Source: Penium margaritaceum
Taxonomy: Eukaryota; Streptophyta; Zygnematophyceae; Desmidiales; Peniaceae
Reading direction: 5' to 3'
DNA length: 64,000 nt
Assembly: GCA_023375785.1 (NCBI GenBank)
Contig: SZWC01000095.1
Coordinates: forward strand, 23,227-87,226
The notes beneath the pieces were generated by a model. The model saw only the letters and a program-made list of their open reading frames with translations, had not been told where the DNA came from and did not search any database. A program made the translations under genes and the position numbers. Below are positions 10,361 to 22,731 of the stretch, one piece after another; the first letter of the stretch is position 1; each line of letters starts with the position of its first letter.

Positions 10361-13300
10361 ATCTCCCACTTTGTCGTATTCAGAGTGGGCCGAGTCCACA
10401 TTCCTTCATGCAGAACTGCTGTTTCACACGGGTCACTTGCTTGGTACAGAAATCAGGGACCTGCTTGCTGGTTGGAATAAATTCCAGCTTGATAGTACCC
10501 TCCTGCACCATGTGCCTAATGAAGTGATTTATGATGTCAATGTGCTTGGAGCGTGCATGGTGCTCAGGATTCTTGGCGAGAATGATAGCGCTCTGGTTGT
10601 CGACGCACACGGAAAGTGGAACTGTTGCATTCTTACTCATGTCTGCCATGAGACGCTGAAGCCAAACTGCTTCCTTGGTTTCAAAGCTGAGAGAGACATA
10701 CTGAGCTTCAGTACTTGAGGTGGCCACGACCACCTGTCGCTTGCTGCACCAGCTGATGACTCAACCATTCATGAGGAATACATGTCCAGAGAAGGAATTG
10801 CAGTCCTCAAGATTTAAAGTCCAATCTGCGTCTATATAGCATATGATGTTGTCGTTGCCGTTGTAGATGATGCCGATGTTGATGGTTTGAGTAAGGTAGC
10901 GGAAGATCCGGTTCACTACCTTCGAGTGCTCAGGTTCGGGATTTGCCATGTGCTGACTAACAGCGCTAACAGCCTGTTCGAGGTCCGGCCTGGTTGCCAT
11001 CATTGGGTACATGAGACTGCCAACGGTGCTCTGGTACTTCATCCGCTCAGCTGTATCTGCTTCTCCATTGAATCTCACTAGGTACTGCCGCGTCTCCTGC
11101 GGTGTGCCGATGGGCTTGGCCCCTTCCATGCCAAACCGTTGCAAGACATCCTTGATGTAGCGACTCTGGTGCAGCGAGAGAGAGCGCGATTTGCAGTCAC
11201 GCGTGATCTGGATAATGAGGAAATATGATGCCTCCCCGAGATCAGACTTCTGGAACCATTCCTGCGTGGCCTCCTTGAACTCTTGCAGTGCATACGTACC
11301 GTTGGAAAGGACGAGCATGTCATCCACATAGACAATGATTATGAGCACCTCATAACCATGCTGCTTGCAATAGACGATGTAGTCACACACACTGGGCTCA
11401 AACCCCATCCACTGCAGCGTCGCATCTCTTTTCTAGTTCCAAGCACGCGACGTTTGCTTGAGGCCGTATAGCGACTTCTGTAGCTTGCAAAGCAAGTGCT
11501 CCTGGCCATCCATGACGAACCCCTCTGGCTGCTCCATGTAAATCTCCTCCTCTAAGTCACCGTTCAGGAGCGTCGTATTGATCTCCATGTAGTGGACCTT
11601 AAAGTCCACGCTGCTACATAAGAAAGGAGCGTACGCACAGAGGCAAACTTGGCAACAGGGGTGAAGGTTTCCGTATAATCGATGCCCTCCTGCTGCGAGT
11701 AGCCCTTGGCGACGGGCCTCGCCTTGTAATTTTCGAGGTTGCCATCTGCACCCCTCTTCTTCTTGAACACCCACATGCACTTGATTACCTTGCGTCCAGG
11801 TGGACACTCAGTCAGCTCTCACGTACTATTGTCGAGCTGTGCCTATGTGTCCTAGTGCATTGCTTGCACCCAATCTGCTACATCTGGTGCAGTCATGGCC
11901 TCCTTGTACGATATCGGCTCATTAGTCGTTACAACTGCGACGCTCATCTAGTCTAGTTTATGGAGCATCTAGAAATGCCCACGCTCACCAGGCTTTTAGC
12001 GTACCTTGAGAGGGTACCTTTGACCTGGTACTGGTGCATTAGTAGGCGGGTGGCGTGGTGCTACTGGCACAACTGCACCTGTTGATGGTGGTACATCATC
12101 TTCCTCTTCTTCCGTAGATGAGGCCGCTGTATCTGCTATATCAGACATGGGAGAATAGAGTGGTTCTCCCACTGTCACAGTAGAGGAAGGTTCAGGAGAG
12201 ACAAGGTCACGGAGAATGTCTGCTCCCATTGCTTCATCTGGTGCTGGTTCTGCTGCCTCTTCGCAGATGATGTTGGTATGGATGACGTTACTTTTGTTGA
12301 AAATGACAGCCTCAGAGATGATGATGTGGCTAGTATTTCTCTCGTAGAGGCAATACGCCTTGCTTGCCACGTCATACGATCATCAACATCTGTGCTCTCT
12401 TTGCGTCCCATTTCTGTCGTTTCTCCTTCGGTACGTGCATGTACGTCATGTCACTAAATGCGTGAAGATGATCCACGCCCGTCTTCTTGCCGAACCATGC
12501 CTCGTACGGTGTCATGTACTCCAAGGCCTTGGTTGGACTGCGGTTCTTGATGTACATCGCAGTGCTAACTGCTTCGGCCCAAAAGTCGTAGGTCAGTCGA
12601 GTCCCGTGGAGCATGGAGCGTGACCACTCAATGATAGTGCGGTTGGTGCAGTCTGCTATGCCGTTCTACGGTGAGTGTGGCGCGGTGCGCTATGCCTTGA
12701 TACCTGCTACTGTGAGGTAGTCCTGAAACTCCTTGGTCAGATACTCTCCACCATGGTTGCTCTGCAACGCCTTGATTTTCTTGCCAACTTGGTTCTCCAC
12801 CATGACCTTGAACTCCTTGAACCTGTCAAAGCAGTGGTCGTTAAAGGAAAGGAAGTACACACCATTATAAGGACTGAAATGATCAATGAAGTAAAAAAAT
12901 ACCTAGAGCCTCTAAAGCTTGGGGTCTGCATCTGGCCACACAAGTTTGTGTGGACCAGCTCTAGCACCTCCTTTGAGCACTCCTCTACATTAGAGAATGC
13001 CTCGCGATGCCGCTTCCCCTCCAAACAGCCGATGCACATCTCCTCAAAGATAGAGATGGTGAGAAAGTCACGCACCTTTTGCTTTATTTGAAGTTGTTAC
13101 AATGCACGCATGCCAATGTGGCCGTAGCCCGCATGCCAGATTTCGTCATCTGTGGCCTGCATTACTGCTGCAAGACTGTTCGCATGAGATCTTGGTCGTC
13201 CCTCACATTGAGAACTTGTCGCCTTCCTCCACGGACATGGCCAACTTCTCTCTTGTTTCTTTGTCGAGGATATAGCCATAGACGTCAAAGACGATATGCA

Positions 13301-14570
13301 ATCCTTAGTTGGTAAGAAAGAACACTGAGAAAAGGTTCAATGCAGCATCAGGTACATACAACACGCCATGGAACACTCCCATTTAAATGCCACGCGTGGT
13401 CTCTAACCACATCTCCACAATCCCAATCCCCTCAGCATACACCACCCGATCATCACTCAAAGCAACCACATGGGGGGGAATAGAGAGCAGCAGCGTAAAC
13501 CACTCCTTGTGGTGCGCCAGGCTCTTGGTACACCTAAAGTCCTTGTACCATGCCAGATCTGCCTTCTCCTTCTGTAAAATGTCAGACTTTTCCATAAAGA
13601 AACGGTCGTGCACCTCCATGGCCTCGTTCATGTTGCCAAAATGGCACACGCTGGTCTGGTTCTCTTTTTGCTCTTGCTGCTGCTGACGTTGCTGTGATTG
13701 CTGCTGATGTTGCTATGGACATTGTTGCTTTTGCTGTTGCTGTTGTTCCTCCTCCTGGTCCCTCTTGAATTGGAAGCACCCTTTCTCGTAGTGCTCGTCT
13801 TTCAGGCAATAGTGGCACTTGTCCTTCTTCTTCCCTCTTTGCTACCTGGATTGTTGCTGTTGCTAGTTGCGTGAGCCCGTAGCCATGAAAGCTGCTTCAT
13901 TGCTGTTACTACCGCCATTGCGCTTTGCTACATTGCGACACAGTTCTACCTTCACCAAGAGCTTGCAGATGCAGTCGAGGTCGAGAGTCGGCTGGCACTC
14001 CAACGTCTCTCGCACCGTGTCATAGCTCGTTGGGTGTTCCCTTAGCAAGAGGAGAACGCAGCGCGTGTCTTCCACAGGGTTGGGGACCACTTTCAGCTGC
14101 TTCGCCAGCTCCTTTGTCCTGTCCAAGTACGCCTCCATCCCTTCGCCACCCTATATTTTCAACGCCATCATCTTCTCCTCCAAGAGCATGAGGAATACAG
14201 GATCCTTGCTCTCATACTTCTTGCACAACGTGTCCCATCCCTCTTTTGTAGTAGCCTTGTCACTCACGTACTGAAGATGCGAGTTGGAGATGGTGTTGAC
14301 AAATAGCCTGTAAGCCTGCCTGTCTTTTTTCTTCCACTCCTCATATGCCGCCCCTGTAGGTACCGATGAGTTTGCATCTGCTGCACCTTTTTGCGGCGTC
14401 TTCCCGCCACCATCTTTGCTACGGTGATGCCTTTTGCCAGTGGAGGCAAAGCTCGCTTGTCGCCGCTCTCCACCTCCCACAAGCCCCTCTCCTCCAAAAG
14501 GAGGCAACTACGGATCTTCCAAAATGTGAAGTTGGCGCATCCTTCCAGCCTCTCCAAGGGCTGGGCTGCT
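10361..14570 (-). pseudogene. Copia-B element 2 gag-pol, 5' truncated
   Basis: From right to left: gag from about residue 10 (LERLEGCANFTFWKI), knuckle region, protease (DFRC in place of DSGC), pre-integrase, integrase (about 13290-12370), linker, RT (about 11810-10760, with IVYVDDMLVLS) and RNase H (10733-10380, with STEAQY and VDNQSA). The polypurine tract follows at about 10361-10375. Frameshifts split every domain. The 5' end stops abruptly near 14570 in a head-to-head junction with a plus-strand copy, without leader or LTR. Confidence 0.82.
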
Positions 14571-17500
14571 CTACTTGGATGCGTACTTGGACAGGGCAAA
14601 GGAGCTGGCAAAGCAGCTGAGGCGGCCGGCAACCCTATGGAAGACACGCACTTCGTCCTCCTCTTGCTGAGGGGACTCCCAACGAGCTTGGACACAGTGC
14701 GAGAGACATTGGAGTGCCAGTCAACTCTCGACCTGGACTTCATCTAAACACACCTGGTGCAGATAGAATTGTTTCGCAATGCAGCAATGCGCAATGGCGG
14801 TAGTAGCAGCAGTGAAGCAGCTTTCATGGCCATGGGCTCACGCAACCATCAACAGCAACAGTCCGGGCAGGAGAGGGGCAAGAAGAAAGGCAAGTGCCAC
14901 TATTGCCAGAAAGAGGGGCACTACAAGAAAGAGTGTTTCAAGTTCAAGAGGGACCAGAAAGAGCAGCAATAATAGTAGCAAAAGCAGCAATCTCCAGAGC
15001 AACATCAGCAGCACTCCTAGCAACGTCAGCAGCAGCGGGAGCAGAAGTAGATTCAGACTGGCGTGCGCCATTTTGCCAACATGACCGTGGCCAAGGAGTT
15101 ATTCGACCGCCTCTTCATGGCGAAGTCTCACATGTCACAGAAGGAAAAGGCGGATGTGGCATGGTACAAGGACTCAAGGTGTACCAAGAGTCTGACGCAC
15201 CACAAGGAATGGTTTACACGACTGTTCTCCATCCCCCCTCCCGTCCGATTGCTTTGGGTGGTTTATGCTATTGGGATTGGAATTGCGGAGATGTGGTTGG
15301 AGACCCCGCATGGCATTGAAGTAGGAGTGTTCCATGGCGTGATGTATGTACCTGATGCTGCATTCAACCTTCTCTTAGTGTCCTCTCTCACCAAAATAGG
15401 ACAGCGAGTCGTCTTTGATGACGACTATGGCTACATCGTTGACAAGGAAACCAGAGAGGAGGCCTGGTCGGTGAAAGAAGGTGACACGTACCGCCTGCTG
15501 GGGGCAACCAAGATCCTGCGCAAGCAGAGTCTTGCAACAGTGGTGCAGGTCACAGATGGCAAAATCTGGCATGCGCGCTACGGCCACATCGGCATGCGCC
15601 TTGTAGCACCTTCAAACGAAGCAGATGGTGTGTGACTAGCCCACCATCTCTAACTTTGAGTAGCAGTTATGCCTCGGCTCTTTGGAGAGGAAGCAGTATC
15701 GCGAGGCGTTCTTGGGAGCAAGGGAGCGCGCGAAGGAGGTCCGGGAGCTGGTCCACACAGACTTGTGTTGCCTGATGCAGACGCAGAGCTTTGGAGGCTC
15801 TAGGTATTTTCTCACCTTCATCGATGATTATAGCTGTTACACTGCTGTGTACACCCTTTCCTCCAAGGACTAGTGCTTTGACAGGTTCAAGAACTTGAAG
15901 GTCATGGTGGAGAACCAGACTGGCAAGAAAATCAAGGCGCTGCGCAGCGATCGCGGGTGAGTACGTGAGCAAGGAGTTATAAGACTACCTCGCAATAGCA
16001 TGCATCAAGGCATAGCGTTCCGCGCCATACTTGCCACAGCAGAACAATGTAGCAGAATGTGCCAAGCGCACCATCGTTGAGTCGGCGCGCTCCATGCTTG
16101 CACGCGGTTCGGCTGACCTACGATTTTTGGGCCGAATTAGTGAGCACTATAGTGTACATCAAGAACCACAGTCCAACTAAGGCCCTGGATTAGATGATGA
16201 CGTATGAGATGTCGTTCGGCAAGAAACCGAGCGTGGGTCATCTTCGCGCATTTGGTAGCTTGGCGCACATGCACGTGTCCAAGGAGAAGTGGTAGAAATG
16301 GGACGCAAAAAGCGTACAGATGCTGATGATCGGCTATGATGTCACAAGGAAGGCGTATCGCCTCTACGGGAGGGATACTGGCCATGTTATCATCTCCAGA
16401 GATGTCGTTTTCAATGAAAGAAACGTCATCAGCACCAACATCATCTAGGAAGAGGCAGGAGAACCAACAGCCGATGAAGTAGTGGGAGCAGACATTCTCC
16501 CTGACCCTGTCTCTCCTGAATCTTCCTCTACTCTGAGAATGGGAGAAACACTCTATTCTCCCATGTCTCATGTAGCAGATACAACGGCCTCATCGGCAGA
16601 AGCAAAGAAGATGCACCATCATCAGCAGGGGCAGTTGTGCCAGCAGCAACGCGTTTGCCGCCTGCTAACGCTCCAGCACCTGATCGAAGGTACCCTCTGA
16701 GAGTGCGCCACAAGCCTAGTGAGCGCGAGCATTTCTGAATGCTCCAAAAACCAGACTGGATGAATGTCACAGTTGCAGCAGATTCTGATGAATGGACGTC
16801 GTAGAAGGAGGCCATGGCTCTACTAGATGCTGCAGATTCGGCACAAGTTGTGTAGCAGGAGATTCAATCACAGCTCAGCAATGGTACATAAGAGCTGACT
16901 GAGTATCCACGTGCACGCAAGGTAATCAAGTGCAATGAGGTATTCAAAAAGAAGAGGGGCGCATATGGCAACCTCAAAAAGTTCAAGGCGAGGTTGGTCG
17001 CAAAGGGCTACTCGTAGCAGGAAGGCATCGACTATACGGAAACCTTTGCTCCTGTTGCAAAGTTTGCCTATGTGTGAACGCTCCTTTCTTATGCAACAAT
17101 TGCGGACTTCGAGATTCACCACATGGATGTCAAGATGACATTCTTGAACAGTGACTTGGAGGAGGAAATCTACATGGAGCAGCCACAGGGACTCGTCGTG
17201 TGCTTGGAACAAGAAATTAGATGCGGCGCTGAAGTGCATCAGATTTGAGCGTACTGAATGTGACTACACCATGTATCGCAGGTAGCATGGTCATGAGGTG
17301 CTCATCATCATCGTCTATGTGGATGATATGCTCCTCCTTTCCAACAGCATGTCTGCACTGTAGGAGTTCAAAGAGGCCATGCACGAGCGCTTCCAGATAT
17401 CCGATCTCAATGAGGCATCATACTTCCTCGGTATCTAGATCATGTGTGACCGCAAATCACGCTCTCTTTCGCTGTTGCAGAGCCGCTACATCAAGGATGT

Positions 17501-18268
17501 TTTGCAGCGGTTCGGCATGGCAAGGGCCAAAGCCATCGGTATGCCGCTGGAGACGCGCCAGTACCTCGTGAGCTTCAGTGGAGAAGCAGATGCAACTGAG
17601 CGGAAAAAAAAGCAGAGTGTTGTTAAGAATCATATATACCTCATGGTGGCAACCAGGCCAGACCTCGCACAGGCTGTTAGCGCTGTGAGCTAGCACATGG
17701 CTAATCCCATACTTGAGCACTGGAAGGCACTGAAGCGGATCTTTCGCTACCTTGCTAGAACCATCAACATCGGCATCACCTACAACGGCAACGACAACAA
17801 CATCATCGACGACACAAACGCAGATTGGGCTTCAAATCCGGAGGACCGCAAGTCCATCTCTTGACATGTGTAACTCATGAATGGTGGTGCCATTAGCTGG
17901 TGTAGAAAGCGATAGGTAGTCGTGGCCACCTCAAGCATGGAAGCCAAGTACGTCTCTCTCGGCTTTGGAGCCTAGGAAGTAGTTTGCCTTCAGTGTCTCA
18001 TGGCAGAGATGAGTGGGAGTGAAGAGTTCTAGTTCCTGTGCGCGTCAATAACCAGAGCACAATTGCATTTGCCAAGAATTCTGGGCACCATGGACGCACC
18101 AAGCACATTAACATCGCATATCACTTCATCAGGCACATGGTGCAGGAGCGTGCTATCAAGCAGGAGTTTACTCCAACTAGCAAGCAGATCACTGATTTTT
18201 GTACCAAGTCAGTGACACGTGCAAAGTAACAATTCTGCATGAAGGCATGTAGACCGAGCCCACTCTGA
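14571..18268 (+). pseudogene. Copia-B element 6 gag-pol, 5' truncated, many stops
   Basis: Begins inside gag (YLDRAKELAKQL), then knuckle CHYCQKEGHYKKEC near 14897-14938, polyQ linker with TAA-TAG-TAG, protease (DSRC), pre-integrase frame 15063-15635, integrase, RT (YVDDMLLLS near 17318) and RNase H to a TGA at 18266. At least nine in-frame stops fall where intact copies have CAG, for example near 15872, 16013, 16190, 16291, 17017, 17283, 17361, 17437 and 17691. The copy is complete from mid-gag to polypurine tract but inactive. Confidence 0.82.
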
Positions 18269-18287
18269 CTACATCAAAGTGGGAGAT

Positions 18288-19023
18288 TGTTGAGAAAGGA
18301 GCCATCCGGCTGTGTTTCAGGTCCACAAGAGCAAGTTCCAAGAAACTACCAGATGCCTACTCCGATTGTCAATCGGACTTCCCAATTGGTAAGATCAGGT
18401 GGCAAAATGTTTACGGTCCAAGTTTGAGGCCGATCTAACAGTCGGATTGGGAGATATGAATTTTCAAAGTTTCTGGGGTTATCGACCGTCGATATCTGGG
18501 TGACAATGGTCGATGGTTCCATGCCTTTCCCTGAGAAAAGAAAAAGACAAGAGGTCGAAAGTCAAGACCTGATGGGAGAAATATCCAAAAAGGTCCTACA
18601 TTCTTGGGTTGCCTTGTCAAAGTGTGCTGACTAGGAAAAAGGTACCTCTCCTTACTTTTTAGGTGAGGTGAGATCCTTGTGTGCTAGCCATGGACACATG
18701 GCGGCTCTCCACGGGATTTTGGGTCATGTGACCACTAGGAGTGTACCATGAGAGGATTTCCTAGCTCTCTAGGTCGTGTGTGAGTGGTCAGCCTAATTGC
18801 TAGGCTGATTTCTTCTCTTCTGTGAGATTATGGACTCTCGTGTGTGAGCCTTAGCCTCCATGGCTAAGAGGTGTGGCTTGTGAAAGGGCTGATTTGCCCA
18901 AGCTCTAGCTCTATATGTACTATATCATTTTGGGTGATTCAACAACCATTCTTTAGTGGAAGTGATACCCCTCTTGTACCACATGCTCGATGGAAGTGAT
19001 ACCCCTCTCCTCCAGTTCCAACA
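18288..19023 (+). repeat. Copia-B 3' LTR of element 6
   Basis: A 736-bp LTR from TGTTGAGAAAGG to TTCCAACA, preceded by the polypurine tract CAAAGTGGGAGAT. Near the end (about 18957-19010) a local duplication repeats GGAAGTGATACCCCTCT, unlike other copies. Confidence 0.82.
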
Positions 19024-19376
19024 CAGATTCCGATGAGCCGAGGTCGTACAAGGAGGCCTTAGCTACACCAGATGTATCAGATTGGGCGCAAGCTTTGCAG
19101 CAGGAGATATAGTCAGAGCTCAATAATGGTACGTTGGAGCTGACTGAGTGTCTACGTGGACGCAATGTGATCAACTGCAACTGGGTATTCAAGAAGAAGA
19201 GGGGCGCAGCTGGCAATGTCAAAAAGTACTAGGCGACGCTGGTCCCTAAGCGCTACTCGCAGTAGGAAGGTATCAACTAGACGGAAAACGTTTCCTCTAT
19301 TGCAAAACTTGCCTCTTTGCGTACGTTTCTCTCTTATGCAGTAGCCGAGGAAAGCAGTAGTTCTACATGAAGCTGA
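19024..19376 (+). pseudogene. Copia-B RT fragment joined to RNase H tail
   Basis: Starts at the conserved DSDEP(T/R)SYKEA linker, reads WVFKKKRGA and continues to LLSYAVAEE. It then jumps to the last codons of RNase H (near 19353-19376). The intervening 1.4 kb of RT and RNase H is deleted. Several TAG stops are present. It lies directly after an LTR with no leader, so it is not a regular element 5' end. Confidence 0.7.
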
Positions 19377-19697
19377 TTTCTTGGTTCTCATGGATCACTG
19401 GCTTGGTGCAAAAATGAGCGACTTGCTTGCTAGTTGGAGGAAACTCCACCTTGATAGAACCCTCTTGCACCATGTTTCTGATAAAGTGATCTGCAATGCC
19501 AATATGTTTGGTGCATGCATTGTAGTCAAGGTTCTTGTCCATTGCGATTTTGCTCTGGTTGTCGACGCGCATAGGAACTAAAATGCACTCCCACTCATTT
19601 GTGCTATGAGGCGCTGAAGCCAAACAGCTCCCTTGGCTCAAAAGCTCAGAGAGACGTACTCAACTTCCGTTCTTGAGGTGGCAATAACCACCTGTCG
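19377..19697 (-). pseudogene. Inverted Copia-B RNase H C-terminal fragment
   Basis: On the minus strand this encodes the RNase H end (VDNQSKIAMDKN, KHIGIADHFIRNMVQEGSIK, QVAHFCTKPV). It abuts a plus-strand RNase H tail at its left edge, giving a fold-back, and plus-strand integrase at its right edge. Confidence 0.7.
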
Positions 19698-21918
19698 CTT
19701 GGCAACTTCCTTTCCTCCAAGGACCAGTGCTTTGACAGGTTCAAGGAGTTCAAGGCCATGGTGGAGAACCAGACTGGCAAGAAGATCAAGGCATTGCGCA
19801 AGGAATTCCAGGACTACCTCGCAGCAACTGGCATCAAGGCGCAACGTACCACACCGTACTTGTTGCAACAGAACGGTATAGCAGAATGCGCTAACCATAC
19901 CATTGTGGAGTCGGCGCGCTCCATGCTACACGTGGCTCGGCTGACCTACGACTTTTGGGCTGAAGCTGTGAGCACTTGGGTCTACATCAAGAACCGCAGT
20001 CCAACTAAGGCGCTGGAGCAGATGACGACGTATGAGGCGTAGTTCAGTAAAAAACCGAGCGTGGGTCATCTCTGAGCATTTCGGAGCCTGGCGCACATGC
20101 ACGTGCCCAAGGAGAAGCGGCAAAAATGGGACGCAAAGAGTGCGCAGATGCTGATGATTGGCTACAACGTGGCAAGCAAGGCCTATCGCCTCTCTGAAAG
20201 GGATACAGGCCACGTTATCATCTCGAGAGATGTCGTCTTCAACGAGAGCAACGTCATCGGCACCAACATTGTGTGTGAAGAGACAACAGAACTAGCAGCT
20301 GACGAGACAGTGGGAGTAGAAATTCTTCCTGACCCAGTTTCTCTCGATCCTTCCTCTACTATGACAGTGGGAGAATCACTCTACTCTCCCATGTCTGATG
20401 CAATAGATACAACAGCTTCATCGGCAGAAGCAGAGGAGGGAGATGTAGTACCACCAGCAGAAGCAGTTGTGCCAGCAGCACTACGTCAGCCGCCTACTAA
20501 CGCTCCAGCACCAGGTCGGAGGTACCCTCTCAGGGTGCGTTACAAGCCTGGTGAGCGCGGCCATTTCTGGATGCTGCAGAAACCAGGACAGATGAACGTT
20601 GCAGTTGCAGCAGATTCAGATGAGCCAACGTCATACAACGAGGCCATGGCTGCACCGGATGCAGTACATTGGGCGCAAGCTGTGCAGCAGGAGATAGAGA
20701 CGCAGCTGGACATCGGTACGTGGGAGCTCACTGAGCGTCCACCTGGACGTAAGGTGATCAAGTGCAAGTGGGTGTTCAAGAAGAAGCGGGGAGCAAATGG
20801 TAACCTTGAAAAGTACAAGGCGAGGCTGGTCGCCAAGGGCTACTCGCAGCAGGAGGGCATCGACTACACAGAAACGTTTGCCTCTGTGCGCACGCTCCTC
20901 TCTTATCCAGCAGCTGAGGACTTCGAGGTTCACCACATGGATGTCAAGACGGCATTCTTGAATGGTGACTTGGAGGAGGAGATCTACATGGAGCAGCCGG
21001 AGGGGTTCGTCATGGAAGGCCAGGAGCACAGGTTTGCAAGCTGCAGAAGTCGCTGTATGGCCTCAAGCAAGCGTCGCGTGCTTGGAGCCAGAAGTTGGAT
21101 GCGGCGTTGTAGTGCATGGGATTTGAGCACAGCGAGTGTGACTACACCGTGTATCGCTGGCAGCATGAGCATGAGATCCTCATCATCATTGTCTATGTGG
21201 ATGACATGCTCCTCTTTTCCAACAGCATGAATACACTGCAGGAGTTCAAGGAAGCCATGCAGGAGTGCTTCCAGATGTCTGATCTTGGGGAGGCATCATA
21301 CTTCCTCGATATCCAGATCACGCGTGATCACAAGTCACGCTTTCTCTCGCTGCAGCAGAGCCGCTACATTAAGGATGTTTTGCATTGGTTTGGCATGGCA
21401 GAGGCAAAACCCATCCGCACGCTGCTGGAGACGCGTCAGTACCTCGTGAGCTTTAATGGAGAAGCGAATGAGCTAAGCGGCAGAAGTACCTAAGCGCCGT
21501 CGGCAGCCTCATGTACCTGATGGTGGCAACTAGGCCGGACCTCGCACAGGCTGTTAGCGCTGTGATCCAGCACATGGCAAACCCAGGACTTGAGCACGAG
21601 AAGGTAGTGAAGCGGATCTTCAGCTACCTTGCTGGAACCATCAACATCGGCATCACCTACAACGGCAACGTCAACAGCATTATAGGCTACACAGACGCAG
21701 ATTTGGCTTCAAATCCTGAAGACCGTACGTCCATCTCTGGACATGTGTTCCTCATGAATGGTATCGCATATCATTTCATCAGGCACATGGTGTAGGAGGG
21801 TGCTATCAAGCTGGAGTTTACTCCAACCAGCAAGCAGGTCTCTCAAATCTGCACCAAGCCAGTGACCCATGAGAAGCAGCAATTCTGCATGAACGCATGT
21901 GGACTCAGCCCACTGTGA
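19698..21918 (+). pseudogene. Copia-B integrase-RT-RNase H fragment
   Basis: Begins mid-integrase ([12 protein letters not shown]). The second core Asp region is deleted (KALRKEFQDY). The core Glu region reads AECANHTIVESA. The frame 20097-21230 holds the integrase C-terminus, linker and RT N-terminus with [15 protein letters not shown], and a frameshift then leads to 21116-21493 with IVYVDDMLLFS near 21190. RNase H begins in frame 21511-21795 but is deleted between HVFLMNG and the KHIDIAYHF region. It ends at a TGA at 21916. Confidence 0.78.
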
Positions 21919-21937
21919 CTGCGGCAAAGTAGGAGAT

Positions 21938-22731
21938 TGTAAGGAAAGGAGCCATCCGGCTCAGTTTCAGGTCCACAGGAGCAAGTTCGCGGAAAGTACC
22001 AGATGTCTGCTCCGATTGTCAATCGGACTTCACCATTGGAAAGATCAGGTGGCAAAATGTCTAAGGTCCAAGTTTGAGGCCGATCCAACGGTCGGATGGG
22101 GACATATTAATTTTCAAAGTTTCGCGGGTCATGGACCGTCGATGTCTGGGTGGACATGGGTGATGGCTTCATGCGTTAGCCTGAGAAAAGAAAAAGGCAA
22201 GAGGTCCAGGGTCAAGACCTGATGGGAGAAATATCCAAAAAGGTCCTTGGTCTTAGGATTGCCTTGACAAAGTGTACTGACGAGGATAAAGGTACCTCTC
22301 CTTACGTTTTATGTGAGGTGAGATCCTTGTGTGCTAGCCATGGACACATGTCGATTCTCCATGGGTTTGTGGGTTTTGTGACCACTAGGAGTGTGCCATG
22401 AGAGCATTTTCTAGCTCTCTAGGTCGTGTGTGAGTGGTCACCCTGATTACTAGGCTGATTTCCTTCCTTGTGTAAGATTATGGACTCTAGTGTGTGAACC
22501 TTAGCCTCCATGGCTAAGTGGTGTGGCTTGTGAGAGGGCTGACTTGCCCAAGCTCTAGCTCTATATGTACTCCATCATTTTGAGTGATTGAACAACCATT
22601 CTTCAGCACAAGTGATGCCCTTCCAGTCCCATATGCTTGCTGCTCCAATGCTCCCTCTTTCCTCTAGATCCAACAGTATTTTCTAGCTCTCTAGGTCGTG
22701 TGTGAGTGGCCAGCCTGATTGCTAGGCTGAT
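21938..22731 (+). repeat. Copia-B LTR plus a duplicated LTR piece
   Basis: LTR 21938-22675 (TGTAAGGAAAGG to ATCCAACA) is the 3' LTR of the preceding fragment. Bases 22676-22731 then repeat an internal LTR segment (TTTTCTAGCTCTCTAGG to the first palindromic hairpin). This abuts minus-strand integrase of element 5 and marks another rearrangement junction. Confidence 0.75.
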
